From Sporosarcina globispora (GTDB lineage Bacteria; Bacillota; Bacilli; Bacillales; Cytobacillaceae), in assembly GCF_001274725.1 (NCBI RefSeq), contig NZ_LGUF01000007.1, positions 644,001 to 708,000 of the forward strand: a stretch of 64,000 bases of DNA. The letters run 5' to 3'. The notes beneath the pieces are model-generated. The model had not been told where the DNA came from and did no database searches. It worked only from the letters and a program-made list of their open reading frames with translations. Below, piece by piece: positions 1 through 9,832 of the stretch. Position 1 is the first letter of the stretch, and the number at the start of each line of letters is the position of its first letter. A program made the position numbers and the translations under genes.

Positions 1-250
1 GGCAGACACCCTGCTGACTATGGATGGTGTCGTTTCTTCTTTTGTCATTTCAAACCGCTCTGAGAACATGATTGGCGTCAGCGCACGTTCCCTCGGGGAT
101 ATCAATGTCCAGGTGATCATGGAAAACCTCGAAGGCGGCGGACATTTAACAAACGCTGCCACACAGCTTCATGATGCAACACTTGATGATGTTGAGGTCC
201 GATTAAAAGAGGCTATAGATGAATACTTTGAAGGGAGAAAAAAGGAATGA
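1..250 (+). CDS. gdpP: GdpP cyclic-di-AMP phosphodiesterase, C-terminal end (partial)
   Basis: The reading frame is open from base 2 ([17 protein letters not shown]...) and stops at 248-250, so only about the last 82 residues are in the window. The GGGH motif ([13 protein letters not shown]) is the substrate-binding loop of a DHHA1 domain, which in GdpP/YybT follows a DHH domain and hydrolyses c-di-AMP at the membrane. The stop overlaps the rplI start (ATGA), and gdpP-rplI-dnaB is the B. subtilis yybT-rplI-dnaC order. The internal ATG at 20 is not a start. Assignment rests on this motif and the neighbours, since the PAS and DHH parts lie outside. Confidence 0.9.
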   Translation, partial: ADTLLTMDGVVSSFVISNRSENMIGVSARSLGDINVQVIMENLEGGGHLTNAATQLHDATLDDVEVRLKEAIDEYFEGRKKE

Positions 251-693
251 AAGTAATCTTTTTAAAAGACGTTAAAGGCAAGGGCAAAAAAGGCGAAGTG
301 AAAAATGTAGCAGATGGCTATGCACATAACTTTTTAATTAAGCAAGGGCTTGCTGTCGAAGCAAACCAGGCCAATGTCAGCAGCCTGAACGCCCAAAAGA
401 AAAAAGAAGCAAAGCTTGTCGAAGAAGAACTGGCTGAAGCAAAAAAACTGAAAGAAACACTTGAAAAGCTGACGGTTGAATTTACAGCAAAATCAGGTGA
501 AGGCGGCCGCCTATTCGGTTCCATCACAAGCAAGCAAATTGCTGAAGAGCTTCAAAAGAAGCACAGCATCAAAATCGACAAGCGCAAAATCGAAATGGAA
601 GACGCGATCCGCACGCTCGGATACACAAAGGTTCCAGTCAAGCTTCACACTGAAGTAACAGCAACATTAAACGTCCATGTAAAAGAAGCATAA
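247..693 (+). CDS. rplI: 50S ribosomal protein L9
   Basis: 148 residues, the usual bacterial L9 length. The N-terminal domain [20 protein letters not shown] with the YAHNFLI motif binds 23S rRNA. A Lys/Glu-rich helix at about residues 45-75 links it to the C-terminal domain, which carries GGRLFGSIT. The ATG overlaps the gdpP stop by three bases, so the two genes are translationally coupled. Confidence 0.98.
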   Translation: MKVIFLKDVKGKGKKGEVKNVADGYAHNFLIKQGLAVEANQANVSSLNAQKKKEAKLVEEELAEAKKLKETLEKLTVEFTAKSGEGGRLFGSITSKQIAEELQKKHSIKIDKRKIEMEDAIRTLGYTKVPVKLHTEVTATLNVHVKEA

Positions 694-696
694 AGT

Positions 697-845
697 GAAA
701 CTTCAATCAGTGGAGGTTTCTTTCCCCCACTGATTGTAACCAATCGGGCCTTTACGGCCAGTTTGGCCCCACTTATCCTCCTTTGATTATTTCTCTGAGT
801 CTTGAAGTGGGGGTCTTACTGCCCGTTAGACTGCGATAAACTAAT
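697..845. other. Structured intergenic element, unidentified
   Basis: Between rplI and its terminator lies a 150-base stretch built of nested inverted repeats: CAATCAGTGG (705-714) with CCACTGATTG (729-738), a GGGCC/GGCCC pair at about 748-768, and ACTTCAA near 701 facing TTGAAGT near 803. No reading frame fits. It could be a structured RNA, the end of an IS200/IS605-type element or a palindromic repeat; I cannot decide among these. Confidence 0.35.
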
Positions 846-894
846 ATTGGAAGTAGCTTTTGCCGATAAACATGTTAAAATTAAAGGGTTGATT

Positions 895-929
895 AAAAAT
901 GTGATCAGTTTCAGCTGGTCACATTTTTT
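895..929 (+). terminator. Rho-independent terminator after rplI
   Basis: AAAAATGTGATCAG pairs with CAGCTGGTCACATTTTTT across a short loop and ends in a T run. It lies 200 bases after rplI and so closes the gdpP-rplI transcript beyond the structured element. Confidence 0.75.
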
Positions 930-987
930 AAAGGGAAATATAGAGATTTTTATATAGATATAGATTTAATTTTTGAAGTTAGATAAC

Positions 988-1356
988 TGTCCAGCTCCAC
1001 AAGGAACGCTTCGACAGCATTATCATCGCACGACTAAAAGCGTTAGCTTTTAGGAGGAGCGCCTACCCCCTCGAGGTCACAAGCTTGTCTTGTTTCGGCT
1101 CCTAGGGACTCGGGGTCATAAGCCGTAACATTCAGAAGGAAGAACGCCTTCTTACAGGAACCGTCTTATGCCTGAGGCCCGCAGGATGCGGGTCATGCAG
1201 ACGTTGCCACAGGACGTGGCGCTCTTAGTCTGCGTTCCTTGAATGGGCAGTCGCCTCCATATTTCGAGCAATCCTCCCAAAAAGGCAAAGAACGCCTTTC
1301 TGTGAGGCTCGTCTTGTGCTTGTCGGGGGTGACTAAGGCGCTTGCGCATTTCTTTT
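988..1356. repeat. Dispersed palindromic intergenic repeat, long copy
   Basis: The element begins TGTCCAGCTCC. Its core is bounded by AGCGCCTACCCCCTCGAG near 1059 and the inverse GGGGGTGACTAAGGCGC ending near 1341. A shorter copy with the same AGCGCCTACCCCCTCGAGG start and AAGGCGCTT end lies at 12831-12952, and a scrap (TGTCTGGCTCCAGGCA) follows dnaB near 2771. The interior has further local hairpins and no convincing gene. Its right edge touches the dnaB Shine-Dalgarno sequence. The copy number in the genome cannot be seen here. Confidence 0.7.
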
Positions 1357-1371
1357 AGGAGGTTTGATGAG

Positions 1372-2736
1372 ATGAGTGATTTATTTGCGGATCGGCTCCC
1401 GCCTCAAAATATTGAAGCGGAACAGGCAGTGCTTGGGGCAATCTTTCTTGAACCCTCCTCTCTTACACAAGCATCGGAGATCTTGATACCTGAAGACTTC
1501 TACCGTGCGGCACACCAGAAGATTTTCAATGTGATGCTGAAGCTGAGCGACCAGGGAAAAGCGGTCGACCTTGTGACCGTGACAGAAGAGCTCAGTGCAG
1601 CGAAACTGCTGGAGGATACCGGAGGCGTCAGCTATTTAAGTGAACTGGCCGGCTCTGTTCCAACAGCAGCGAATATCGAGTACTATGCAAAAATCGTTGA
1701 AGAAAAGTCACTGCTTCGCAGGCTGATCCGGACGGCGACGGGCATCGCCCAGGACGGCTATACTCGTGAGGATGAAGTAGAAGTTCTATTGGGTGAAGCT
1801 GAGAAAAATATCATGGAGGTTGCACAGCGCAAAAATGCCGGTGCCTTCCATAATATTAAGGATGTTCTTGTCCGGACCTACGATAATATCGAGGAAATGC
1901 ATAACCGTAAAGGAGATATTACAGGGATTGCGACTGGATTTACCGAGCTGGATCGCATGACAGCCGGCTTCCAGCGAAATGACCTCATCATTGTCGGTGC
2001 CCGCCCTTCCGTAGGTAAAACAGCCTTCGCCCTGAATATCGCGCAAAATGTGGCAACGAAAACCGGAGAAAACGTCGCGATCTTCAGTCTGGAGATGGGA
2101 GCGGAACAGCTTGTCATGCGTATTCTTTGTGCAGAAGGCAATATTGATGCACAGAGGCTTCGTACCGGATCCCTGACGGATGAGGATTGGGGAAAGCTGA
2201 CCATGGCAATGGGAAGCCTATCAAATGCAGGGATTTTTATTGATGATACCCCAGGTGTCAGAATCACAGATATTCGCTCTAAGTGCCGCCGGTTAAAGCA
2301 GGAGCATGGGCTTGGCATGATTCTGATCGACTACCTGCAATTAATCCTGGGAAGCGGACGTTCGGGAGAAAACCGCCAGCAGGAAGTATCTGAAATCTCA
2401 CGTTCCCTTAAACAATTGGCCCGTGAACTTCAGGTCCCTGTTATCGCACTGTCACAGCTTTCACGTGGCGTGGAACAGCGCCAGGATAAGCGCCCAATGA
2501 TGTCGGATATCCGTGAATCGGGAAGTATCGAGCAGGATGCCGATATCGTGGCATTCCTATACCGCGATGACTACTACGACAAAGAATCCGAGGATAAAAA
2601 CATCATCGAAATTATCATCGCCAAGCAGCGTAACGGCCCGGTTGGTACCGTACAGCTGGCATTTGTGAAAGAGTATAATAAATTTGTAAACTTAGAGAAA
2701 CGCTTTGATGACTCATTTGCGCCGCCTGGTGCATAA
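1372..2736 (+). CDS. dnaB: Replicative DNA helicase DnaB (B. subtilis DnaC)
   Basis: 454 residues from ATG 1372 (MSDLFADRLPPQNIEAEQAVLGA), the length I recall for the B. subtilis replicative helicase. The N-terminal primase-interacting domain (about 1-150) is followed by a RecA-like ATPase with Walker A GARPSVGKTAFA, Walker B MILIDYLQL and the SRGVEQR/RESGSIEQDADI motifs. The frame extends upstream to a TTG at 1342, but AGGAGG at 1357-1362 stands nine bases before ATG 1372, which decides the start. The upstream region is a repeat element, so the promoter is inside or before it. Confidence 0.97.
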   Translation: MSDLFADRLPPQNIEAEQAVLGAIFLEPSSLTQASEILIPEDFYRAAHQKIFNVMLKLSDQGKAVDLVTVTEELSAAKLLEDTGGVSYLSELAGSVPTAANIEYYAKIVEEKSLLRRLIRTATGIAQDGYTREDEVEVLLGEAEKNIMEVAQRKNAGAFHNIKDVLVRTYDNIEEMHNRKGDITGIATGFTELDRMTAGFQRNDLIIVGARPSVGKTAFALNIAQNVATKTGENVAIFSLEMGAEQLVMRILCAEGNIDAQRLRTGSLTDEDWGKLTMAMGSLSNAGIFIDDTPGVRITDIRSKCRRLKQEHGLGMILIDYLQLILGSGRSGENRQQEVSEISRSLKQLARELQVPVIALSQLSRGVEQRQDKRPMMSDIRESGSIEQDADIVAFLYRDDYYDKESEDKNIIEIIIAKQRNGPVGTVQLAFVKEYNKFVNLEKRFDDSFAPPGA

Positions 2737-2768
2737 AGAGGGCCTGCATGCTGCATGTCCTCTTTTTT
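2736..2768 (+). terminator. Terminator after dnaB
   Basis: An imperfect hairpin starting in the stop codon (AAGAGGGCCTGCATG against CTGCATGTCCTCTTTT) and ending in a T run separates dnaB from purA. Confidence 0.7.
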
Positions 2769-2822
2769 ATTGTCTGGCTCCAGGCACTTCAGCTTTTCTT
2801 ATTTTCATATTTTCATGGTTTT

Positions 2823-2859
2823 ACGAACATATTTTTATATTTTTATTAAAAATGTTCGT
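2823..2859 (+). promoter_or_regulatory. PurR operator (two inverted PurBoxes)
   Basis: ACGAACAT at 2823-2830 and ATGTTCGT at 2852-2859 are perfect inverse copies about 21 bases apart. The CGAAC core in paired, inverted PurBoxes is the B. subtilis PurR operator layout known upstream of purA. They stand just before the -35 of the purA promoter, as expected for repression relieved by PRPP. Confidence 0.85.
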
Positions 2860-2865
2860 GTTTTA

Positions 2866-2894
2866 TTGACTATCACACTTCACCTTGATAAACT
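2866..2894 (+). promoter_or_regulatory. purA promoter (sigma-A type)
   Basis: TTGACT (2866-2871) and TAAACT (2889-2894) are separated by 17 bases, directly downstream of the PurBox pair and about 80 bases before the purA start. Confidence 0.7.
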
Positions 2895-2944
2895 ATAGTG
2901 GTTGAAATAAGTTACTTAATTAAAAATGATTATAGAAATTTTAA

Positions 2945-4267
<1,323 letters not shown>

Positions 4268-4278
4268 TACTTGATTGG

Positions 4279-4307
4279 AAAGCCCTAATGAAAATTAGGG
4301 CTTTTCT
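4279..4307 (+). terminator. Terminator after purA
   Basis: Perfect AAAGCCCTAAT / ATTAGGGCTTT stem with a four-base loop and trailing T-rich run. Confidence 0.9.
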
Positions 4308-4339
4308 ATTTTTTCGGGGAGGCTGCATTTTTGGGGGTA

Positions 4340-4490
4340 TTCGGACAGGAGAGAGGAAATTGAGGTGGCGAGTCTGAAGGTGGAGCTGATTCGTACAGGA
4401 GAAAAAGAAATCGGAGCGGATGAGTCCGAAGTTTGTGCTCCTTCGGACAAGATAAAAAGAAACCAGAAGGAATGAGTCCGCACCGGATGC
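4340..4490 (+). repeat. Decayed three-unit relic of the 52-bp TTCGGAC repeat
   Basis: Units begin TTCGGACAGGAGAGAGGAAA, TTCGTACAGGAGAAAAAGAAA and TTCGGACAAGATAAAAAGAAA at about 50-base spacing, and GAGTCCGAA or GAGTCCG recurs in each second half. This matches the layout and orientation of the large arrays at 41 and 57 kb, but with many substitutions. It begins about 30 bases after the purA terminator. The rest of 4490-4680 shows no gene. Confidence 0.75.
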
Positions 4491-4683
4491 AGATGGTTTA
4501 AATTGGGGAAAAGAATTAAAAATTTGAGGAATAATTAATGAAAAATGGGGAAAAGAATCCATAAATCAGGGAAAAGAACTCTCACTTTAAGGAAAGAAAA
4601 CCTCAAACCAGTGGCTACTAGTCTCGGGTTCAAGCAGATCATGCCGTATCAGCTGCAAAAATAAAATTTTATAAAAAAAGTTA

Positions 4684-4713
4684 TTGCGCTTTTATAAAAC
4701 TCTATGATATTAT
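4684..4713 (+). promoter_or_regulatory. Promoter of the tRNA cluster
   Basis: TTGCGC (4684-4689) and TATTAT (4708-4713) at 18-base spacing, about 46 bases before the first tRNA. This is a plausible sigma-A promoter in an AT-rich stretch. Confidence 0.5.
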
Positions 4714-4759
4714 AAAAAGCGTCGCCAAGGTGACAGCCTAGGCAACAATATTTTAGTAC

Positions 4760-4835
4760 GAGCCATTAGCTCAGTCGGTAGAGCATCTGACTTTTAATCA
4801 GAGGGTCGAAGGTTCGAGTCCTTCATGGCTCACCA
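4760..4835 (+). tRNA. tRNA-Lys (UUU)
   Basis: 76-base cloverleaf with acceptor GAGCCAT/ATGGCTC, anticodon loop CTTTTAA (anticodon TTT), T-loop GGTTCGAGTCC and encoded CCA. First of four tRNAs. Confidence 0.97.
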
Positions 4836-4848
4836 TTTATATTTTTTA

Positions 4849-4920
4849 GGCCCCTTGGTCAAGCGGTTAAGACACCGCCCTTTCACGGCGGTAACACGGG
4901 TTCGAATCCCGTAGGGGTCA
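4849..4920 (+). tRNA. tRNA-Glu (UUC)
   Basis: 72 bases without encoded CCA. Acceptor GGCCCCT/AGGGGTC, anticodon stem CCGCC/GGCGG with loop CTTTCAC (anticodon TTC), T-arm GGGTTCGAATCCC. Confidence 0.97.
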
Positions 4921-4923
4921 TGG

Positions 4924-4979
4924 CAAATAACCGTCAGCAAACGGCTGGCAAGCCCAGCTTATATGCTGGCGGTTATTAT
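4924..4979 (+). other. Hairpin between tRNA-Glu and tRNA-Asp
   Basis: AATAACCG(T)CAGC pairs with GCTG(G)CGGTTATT across an inner small hairpin and is followed by ATTTT. It may act as a processing signal or weak terminator inside the tRNA transcript. Confidence 0.5.
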
Positions 4980-4982
4980 TTT

Positions 4983-5059
4983 GGTCCGGTAGTTCAGTTG
5001 GTTAGAATGCCTGCCTGTCACGCAGGAGGTCGCGGGTTCGAGTCCCGTCCGGACCGCCA
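4983..5059 (+). tRNA. tRNA-Asp (GUC)
   Basis: 77 bases with encoded CCA; acceptor GGTCCGG/CCGGACC, anticodon loop CTGTCAC (anticodon GTC), T-arm CGGGTTCGAGTCCCG. Confidence 0.97.
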
Positions 5060-5144
5060 TTTACATATTTAGCTTCATTCGAAATCGATTCGATTGTAAA
5101 AATCGGTTTGAAGCCAAATTTTATTTTCGCTAATAACTAAATAA

Positions 5145-5217
5145 GGCTCAGTAGCTCAGTCGGTAGAGCAAAGGACTGAAAATCCTTGTGTCGGCGGTTC
5201 GATTCCGTCCTGAGCCA
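5145..5217 (+). tRNA. tRNA-Phe (GAA)
   Basis: 73 bases without encoded CCA; acceptor GGCTCAG/CTGAGCC, anticodon stem AAGGA/TCCTT with loop CTGAAAA (anticodon GAA). Last tRNA of the cluster. Confidence 0.96.
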
Positions 5218-5221
5218 TCCT

Positions 5222-5255
5222 AAAAAGGAGTATGTAACCAAACATGCTCCTTTTT
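5222..5255 (+). terminator. Terminator of the tRNA cluster
   Basis: AAAAAGGAGTATGT pairs with ACATGCTCCTTTTT five bases after tRNA-Phe. Confidence 0.88.
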
Positions 5256-5271
5256 GTTACATTCATGTAAT
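5255..5271 (+). promoter_or_regulatory. WalR-type box
   Basis: TGTTACATTCATGTAAT fits the WalR consensus TGTWAH-N5-TGTWAH exactly. It sits 325 bases upstream of the M23 wall peptidase, whose product class belongs to WalR regulons, and overlaps the end of the tRNA terminator. The distance is large, so a long leader or a chance match is possible. The rest of 5272-5595 holds no gene, only scattered GTTAC half-sites. Confidence 0.55.
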
Positions 5272-5595
5272 GAAAGCGGTTTTCTGCAGCAAGCCCGGTG
5301 TAATTTAGCACTCCCCTCGCTCCTCTTCTTTCGCACCCCTAACAAAACCTTATAAATAGGGATTATTTCCTACCGTTTCTTCGACAAAAACCTCACTTTT
5401 TCTTTCAGATCCTTGCCATTAAGAGTCATAAAATGTCAGCTATTATACATTTTTGTTACATTCCCGAGTCTAGTAATCTATTTGCTTTGCTGTATGGTAA
5501 AGTAAATATTGTGAAAAAATCAGGTTCGCAAATTCGTAGTTACATAGCACTAAATGAAAGTGTCTTTTGTTACCGTAGTCTAGGGGGATATAACC

Positions 5596-7074
5596 ATGTT
5601 CAAATGGGTGAAAAAAGTAACCTCAACGTCAGAATCTACAGCGAAGAGCTTTAAAAGAACGATAAATAGAACGATCGCAGCTGGCTTTGCAGCGGCGGCT
5701 TTAACATTTGCAGGCGGCATTTCTGCTTCTGCCAATGAAGATAGGCTTGTGACGGTTTACTATGTCTATATGGGTGACGAATATATTGGAACGGTTTCGG
5801 ATAAGAAAGTCATCGAGGATATGGTTGATAAAAAGATCAGTGAGGCAGAAGGTTCCTACAAGGGATTAAAGCTGGAGCTTGCATCTGAACTTTCTTTTAT
5901 TCCTGAACAGGTTTTTGAATCCAGTTCAGAAGTAAATGAATCAGAAGCTGTCAATGGCTTACAAAACAAGATGGAAGTTCAGGCCGAAGCTGCTGCTTTA
6001 GTAATTGGCGGCAAGGAAATAGCTTATGTGGAAAATGAGGAGCAGGCAAAAGCGGCCCTTCAGAAAATCAAGACTCCCTATGTATCAGAGAAAGACTTAA
6101 AGGCTCTTGAAGAAAGAAAAGCATCTGCTAGTATGCCTTTACCTCCACTAAAGGAAAATGAAACACGTCTTTTGGATGTCCGATTCAGCGAAGATGTAAC
6201 CATCTCTGAAACAACCGTTAAACCGGACCAGATTATCAGTGCAGAGGATGCTGTGAAGCTTCTGCAAAAAGGAACCCTTGAAGAAAAAAAATATCAGGTT
6301 AAAGAAGGTGACGCACTAAGCAATATCGCCAGCGCCCACGACCTTGATATGAAGCAGCTTATCGAGCTGAACAGCGGCCTTAAGGAAAATTCTGTCATTA
6401 AAAAAGGGCAGGAATTAAATGTAACTGTCTATAAACCATATGTAAAAGTGGTTGTTGATAAGGAAGTATCAAAAAAAGAAGAAATCGATTTTGAAAAAGA
6501 AGTCATCGAAGACAGCAGCATGCCTAAAGGTGAAACGAAAGTAAAGCAAGAAGGCAAGCAAGGCGTTCGTACTGCAACTTATATGATTTCTGAAGAAAAC
6601 GGCCAAACGGTCAAAAAAGAAGTAAAAGAAGAAAAGGTTCTTGAGGAGCCTGTAAAACAAATTGTCATCAAGGGTACAAAGGTTATTCCATCACGCGGTG
6701 AAGGAAGCTTCGCCTATCCTGCTGTCGGCGGCTATATTTCCAGTAAAATGGGATACCGCTGGGGCAAAATGCATAAGGGAATTGACATTGCAAGACCTAG
6801 CGACCGCACGATAAAAGCAGCCGATAATGGAACGATTGTATCGGCAGGCTGGGGTGGAGGCTATGGCAATAAAATCGTCATCGACCATAATAATGGCTTC
6901 CGCACGGTTTATGCCCATCTCGATTCCATCAGTGTCAGCAGCGGTCAAACCGTCTCAAAAGGCTCGAAAATCGGTGTAATGGGATCAACTGGAGATTCAA
7001 CCGGTGTTCATCTGCATTTCGAAGTATACAAAAACGGAAAAATGCAAGACCCGCTTAAATATATAAATAAATAA
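5596..7074 (+). CDS. Secreted M23 metallopeptidase with LysM and G5 domains
   Basis: 492 residues. A basic N-terminus and hydrophobic stretch (about 24-46, ending in SASA) form a signal peptide. Then come a region of unknown fold, a LysM wall-binding domain (about 233-276, YQVKEGDALSNIA), a G5-like domain (about 285-360) and a C-terminal M23 domain. Zn ligands are visible as H393-x3-D397 (HKGID) and HLH (H472, H474). M23 enzymes cut peptidoglycan cross-bridges. The start ATG 5596 follows GGGGGAT. It lies directly before walR, so wall hydrolysis under WalRK control is a reasonable inference. The exact peptide bond cut is unknown. Confidence 0.93.
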   Translation: MFKWVKKVTSTSESTAKSFKRTINRTIAAGFAAAALTFAGGISASANEDRLVTVYYVYMGDEYIGTVSDKKVIEDMVDKKISEAEGSYKGLKLELASELSFIPEQVFESSSEVNESEAVNGLQNKMEVQAEAAALVIGGKEIAYVENEEQAKAALQKIKTPYVSEKDLKALEERKASASMPLPPLKENETRLLDVRFSEDVTISETTVKPDQIISAEDAVKLLQKGTLEEKKYQVKEGDALSNIASAHDLDMKQLIELNSGLKENSVIKKGQELNVTVYKPYVKVVVDKEVSKKEEIDFEKEVIEDSSMPKGETKVKQEGKQGVRTATYMISEENGQTVKKEVKEEKVLEEPVKQIVIKGTKVIPSRGEGSFAYPAVGGYISSKMGYRWGKMHKGIDIARPSDRTIKAADNGTIVSAGWGGGYGNKIVIDHNNGFRTVYAHLDSISVSSGQTVSKGSKIGVMGSTGDSTGVHLHFEVYKNGKMQDPLKYINK

Positions 7075-7082
7075 TTCACGCT

Positions 7083-7117
7083 AAAAAGTCTCTAGCTTTC
7101 ATGCTAGAGGCTTTTGT
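7083..7117 (+). terminator. Terminator after the M23 peptidase gene
   Basis: AAAAAGTCTCTAGC pairs with GCTAGAGGCTTTT around a six-base loop. Confidence 0.85.
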
Positions 7118-7280
7118 AGTTAAGAATAATATAAAAAAACAGCACCAAAGTTTTACAGGCCTTTTCTAATAGATGATTTCCCATTGCTAAAATGGTAAAG
7201 TAAAGTAGATAACATATGTAATAAACTGACTTCTACTGCTCCAAAAATAAATAAAAAGATGAAAGAAAAAGGAGATAGGT

Positions 7281-7991
7281 ATGGATAAAAAAATACTGGT
7301 TGTAGACGATGAAAAACCAATTGCAGATATACTGCAGTTCAATTTAAAAAAAGAAGGCTTTGAAGTGATATGTGCCTATGATGGCAATGACGCTCTCGAA
7401 AAAGTAGAAGAAATCAAGCCGGACATGATCCTGCTTGATATCATGCTTCCGCAGAGGGATGGCATTGAGGTTTGCCGTGAGGTGCGCAAGAAATACGATA
7501 TGCCGATCATTATGCTGACAGCAAAGGATTCTGAAATCGACAAAGTTTTAGGCCTTGAGCTGGGTGCAGATGATTACGTCACGAAGCCCTTCAGCACGAG
7601 AGAATTGATTGCCCGTGTGAAAGCCAATATGAGGCGCCACCAGCAAATTGCTTCCAAGACGGAAGAAGAGGATGAATCAAACGAAATCGAAGTCGGTTCC
7701 CTTGTTATCCACCCGGATGCGTATGTGGTTTCCAAGCGCGGTGAGACCATTGAATTAACACACCGGGAATTTGAGCTTCTTCACTATTTGGCCAAGCATA
7801 TCGGACAAGTCATGACGAGGGAGCATTTGCTTCAGACTGTATGGGGCTATGATTATTATGGAGATGTCCGCACAGTTGACGTTACCGTAAGGAGACTGCG
7901 CGAGAAAATCGAGGATAATCCAAGCCACCCGACATGGATTGTGACAAGAAGAGGAGTCGGTTATTACTTGCGGAATCCTGAACAGGAGTAA
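7281..7991 (+). CDS. walR: WalR (YycF) response regulator
   Basis: 236 residues, OmpR/PhoB family. The receiver domain holds acidic pair D9-D10, phospho-acceptor D53 (MILLDIMLP), Thr in MLTAKD and Lys in TKPF. The C-terminal winged helix spans about residues 130-233 ([14 protein letters not shown] recognition helix). It is the essential regulator of cell-wall hydrolase genes, phosphorylated by WalK. RBS AAGGAGATAG precedes ATG 7281. Upstream, GGTAAAGTAAA at about 7193 also occurs upstream of the M23 gene (about 5496), which may mark similar -10 regions. Confidence 0.98.
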   Translation: MDKKILVVDDEKPIADILQFNLKKEGFEVICAYDGNDALEKVEEIKPDMILLDIMLPQRDGIEVCREVRKKYDMPIIMLTAKDSEIDKVLGLELGADDYVTKPFSTRELIARVKANMRRHQQIASKTEEEDESNEIEVGSLVIHPDAYVVSKRGETIELTHREFELLHYLAKHIGQVMTREHLLQTVWGYDYYGDVRTVDVTVRRLREKIEDNPSHPTWIVTRRGVGYYLRNPEQE

Positions 7992-7999
7992 AAGGGTAC

Positions 8000-9832
8000 A
8001 TGGAAAAGGTGGGTTTTTTTCGGTCCATTCATTTGAAGTTTGTGATCATCTATGTCCTTCTCATTTTGGTAGCCATGCAGATTATCGGTGTCTATTTTGT
8101 CAGGCAGCTGGAATCGACCTTAAAGGACAATTTTAAAGATGCCATTCAGGAACGGGTAAATCTTCTTGATTATTATGTGCAGGAACAGATGTCCAAAGAA
8201 AGGCTGCCGGATGAAGAAACTTCCTCATTAGAGGAAGATATCAGAAGGCTATTAAGTGACTACAACTCTGAGGATATAAAAGAAGTCCGTGTGATTGAAG
8301 GAGAATCACTGAGAATACTTGGCACCTCAGATCCTGATAATCAGGAGGTTGTCAACCAGAGGTCCACAGACAATTTAGTTAAAATGGCCATAGCCACAAA
8401 GCAGCCGGTATCGGAGGACATGGTTGATCGCCAGACAGGCCAGCGGATTTGGGTCCTCGTCACGCCTATCAAAAACAATGGGGAAGTAAATGGAGCCATC
8501 TATCTGGTTGCGAAAATAGAAAACATCTATGAGCAGATGAGGCAAATTAACAATATTTTCACTACCGGTATAGCGATTGCATTAGCCATCACAGCTGTTC
8601 TTGGCATACTCCTTGCCCAGACGGTGACACGCCCGATTTCGGATATGCGGAAACAGGCGCTTGCCATGGCAAAAGGGAACTTCTCCCGCAAGGTTAAGGT
8701 TTATGGATATGATGAAATTGGGCAGCTGGCCATTACCTTTAACAGTTTAACAAAGAAGCTTCAGGAAGCTCATGCTACAACTGAGGGCGAACGGCGAAAG
8801 CTGTCCTCCGTCCTTTCCTATATGACGGATGGAGTGATTGCAACAGACCGCAAAGGGCGGGTAATTTTGATTAATGAGCCTGCAGCAAAAATGCTGAATG
8901 TTTCACGTGAAACGGTCCTCTCTTCACCGATCGTTTCACTATTGGGCCTTGAAGAGGATTATACCTTTGAAGAGCTTCTGAACGAGCGCGATTCGGTTAT
9001 CCTGGATTACAGCAGCCAATCGAAAACGCTGATTCTTCGCGCTGATTTTTCGGTTATCCAAAAAGAAACCGGCTTTGTAAACGGCTTAATTACCGTTTTG
9101 CATGATATTACGGAGCAGGAGAAAATTGACATGGAACGCCGTGAATTTGTGGCCAATGTATCACATGAACTCAGGACGCCGCTAACAACGATGAGAAGCT
9201 ATCTGGAGGCTCTTGCGGAAGGCGCCTGGAGAGATGAGGAGATTGCCCCGAACTTCCTGGATGTCACACAAAATGAAACAGAGCGGATGATCCGCCTCGT
9301 TAATGATCTGCTGCAGCTGTCTAAAATGGACAGCAAGGATTACAGTTTGACCAAGGAATGGATTGATTTTATTTTCTTCTATAACCGGATTATTGACCGT
9401 TTTGAAATGACGAAGCAGCAGAATGTGACATTTGAAAGAAAGCTTCCGGATCATTCGGCTTTTGTGGAAATAGATGAGGACAAGCTTACCCAGGTGCTCG
9501 ATAATATCATCTCGAATGCGATGAAATACTCTCCTGAAGGCGGGAGAATCACTTTCAGCATTGAAGAGAAAGATGAATTTATTGTTGTCAGCGTCACAGA
9601 CCAGGGGGTCGGGATTCCAAAAGAAAATATTGACCAGATTTTTGAGCGTTTCTACCGTGTGGATAAAGCCAGAACAAGGAAGCTTGGCGGAACAGGCCTT
9701 GGCCTGGCCATCGCACAGGAAATGGTGGAAGCGCACGGCGGAGACATTTGGGCAACAAGTACGGAAGGGAAAGGAACAACAATTTCATTTAGCCTTCCAT
9801 ATGTTCGCTCGGAAGAGGATGATTGGGAATGA
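8000..9832 (+). CDS. walK: WalK (YycG) sensor histidine kinase
   Basis: 610 residues. Membrane segment near 12-32, extracellular domain to about 180, second membrane segment 184-205, HAMP (about 206-258), PAS (about 265-370), HisKA with phospho-acceptor His389 in VSHELRTPL, then HATPase with NAMKYSPEGG, DQGVGIP and GGTGLGLAI boxes. It senses wall status and drives WalR. Eight bases separate it from walR, and its stop overlaps the walH start. Confidence 0.98.
   Translation: MEKVGFFRSIHLKFVIIYVLLILVAMQIIGVYFVRQLESTLKDNFKDAIQERVNLLDYYVQEQMSKERLPDEETSSLEEDIRRLLSDYNSEDIKEVRVIEGESLRILGTSDPDNQEVVNQRSTDNLVKMAIATKQPVSEDMVDRQTGQRIWVLVTPIKNNGEVNGAIYLVAKIENIYEQMRQINNIFTTGIAIALAITAVLGILLAQTVTRPISDMRKQALAMAKGNFSRKVKVYGYDEIGQLAITFNSLTKKLQEAHATTEGERRKLSSVLSYMTDGVIATDRKGRVILINEPAAKMLNVSRETVLSSPIVSLLGLEEDYTFEELLNERDSVILDYSSQSKTLILRADFSVIQKETGFVNGLITVLHDITEQEKIDMERREFVANVSHELRTPLTTMRSYLEALAEGAWRDEEIAPNFLDVTQNETERMIRLVNDLLQLSKMDSKDYSLTKEWIDFIFFYNRIIDRFEMTKQQNVTFERKLPDHSAFVEIDEDKLTQVLDNIISNAMKYSPEGGRITFSIEEKDEFIVVSVTDQGVGIPKENIDQIFERFYRVDKARTRKLGGTGLGLAIAQEMVEAHGGDIWATSTEGKGTTISFSLPYVRSEEDDWE

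Noticed and set aside
5433..5654. 73-residue open frame before the M23 gene
   Set aside because: It overlaps the true start in another frame, has no RBS and resembles nothing known.
9182..9736. 184-residue frame opposite walK
   Set aside because: Antisense shadow of the conserved kinase domain, no RBS.
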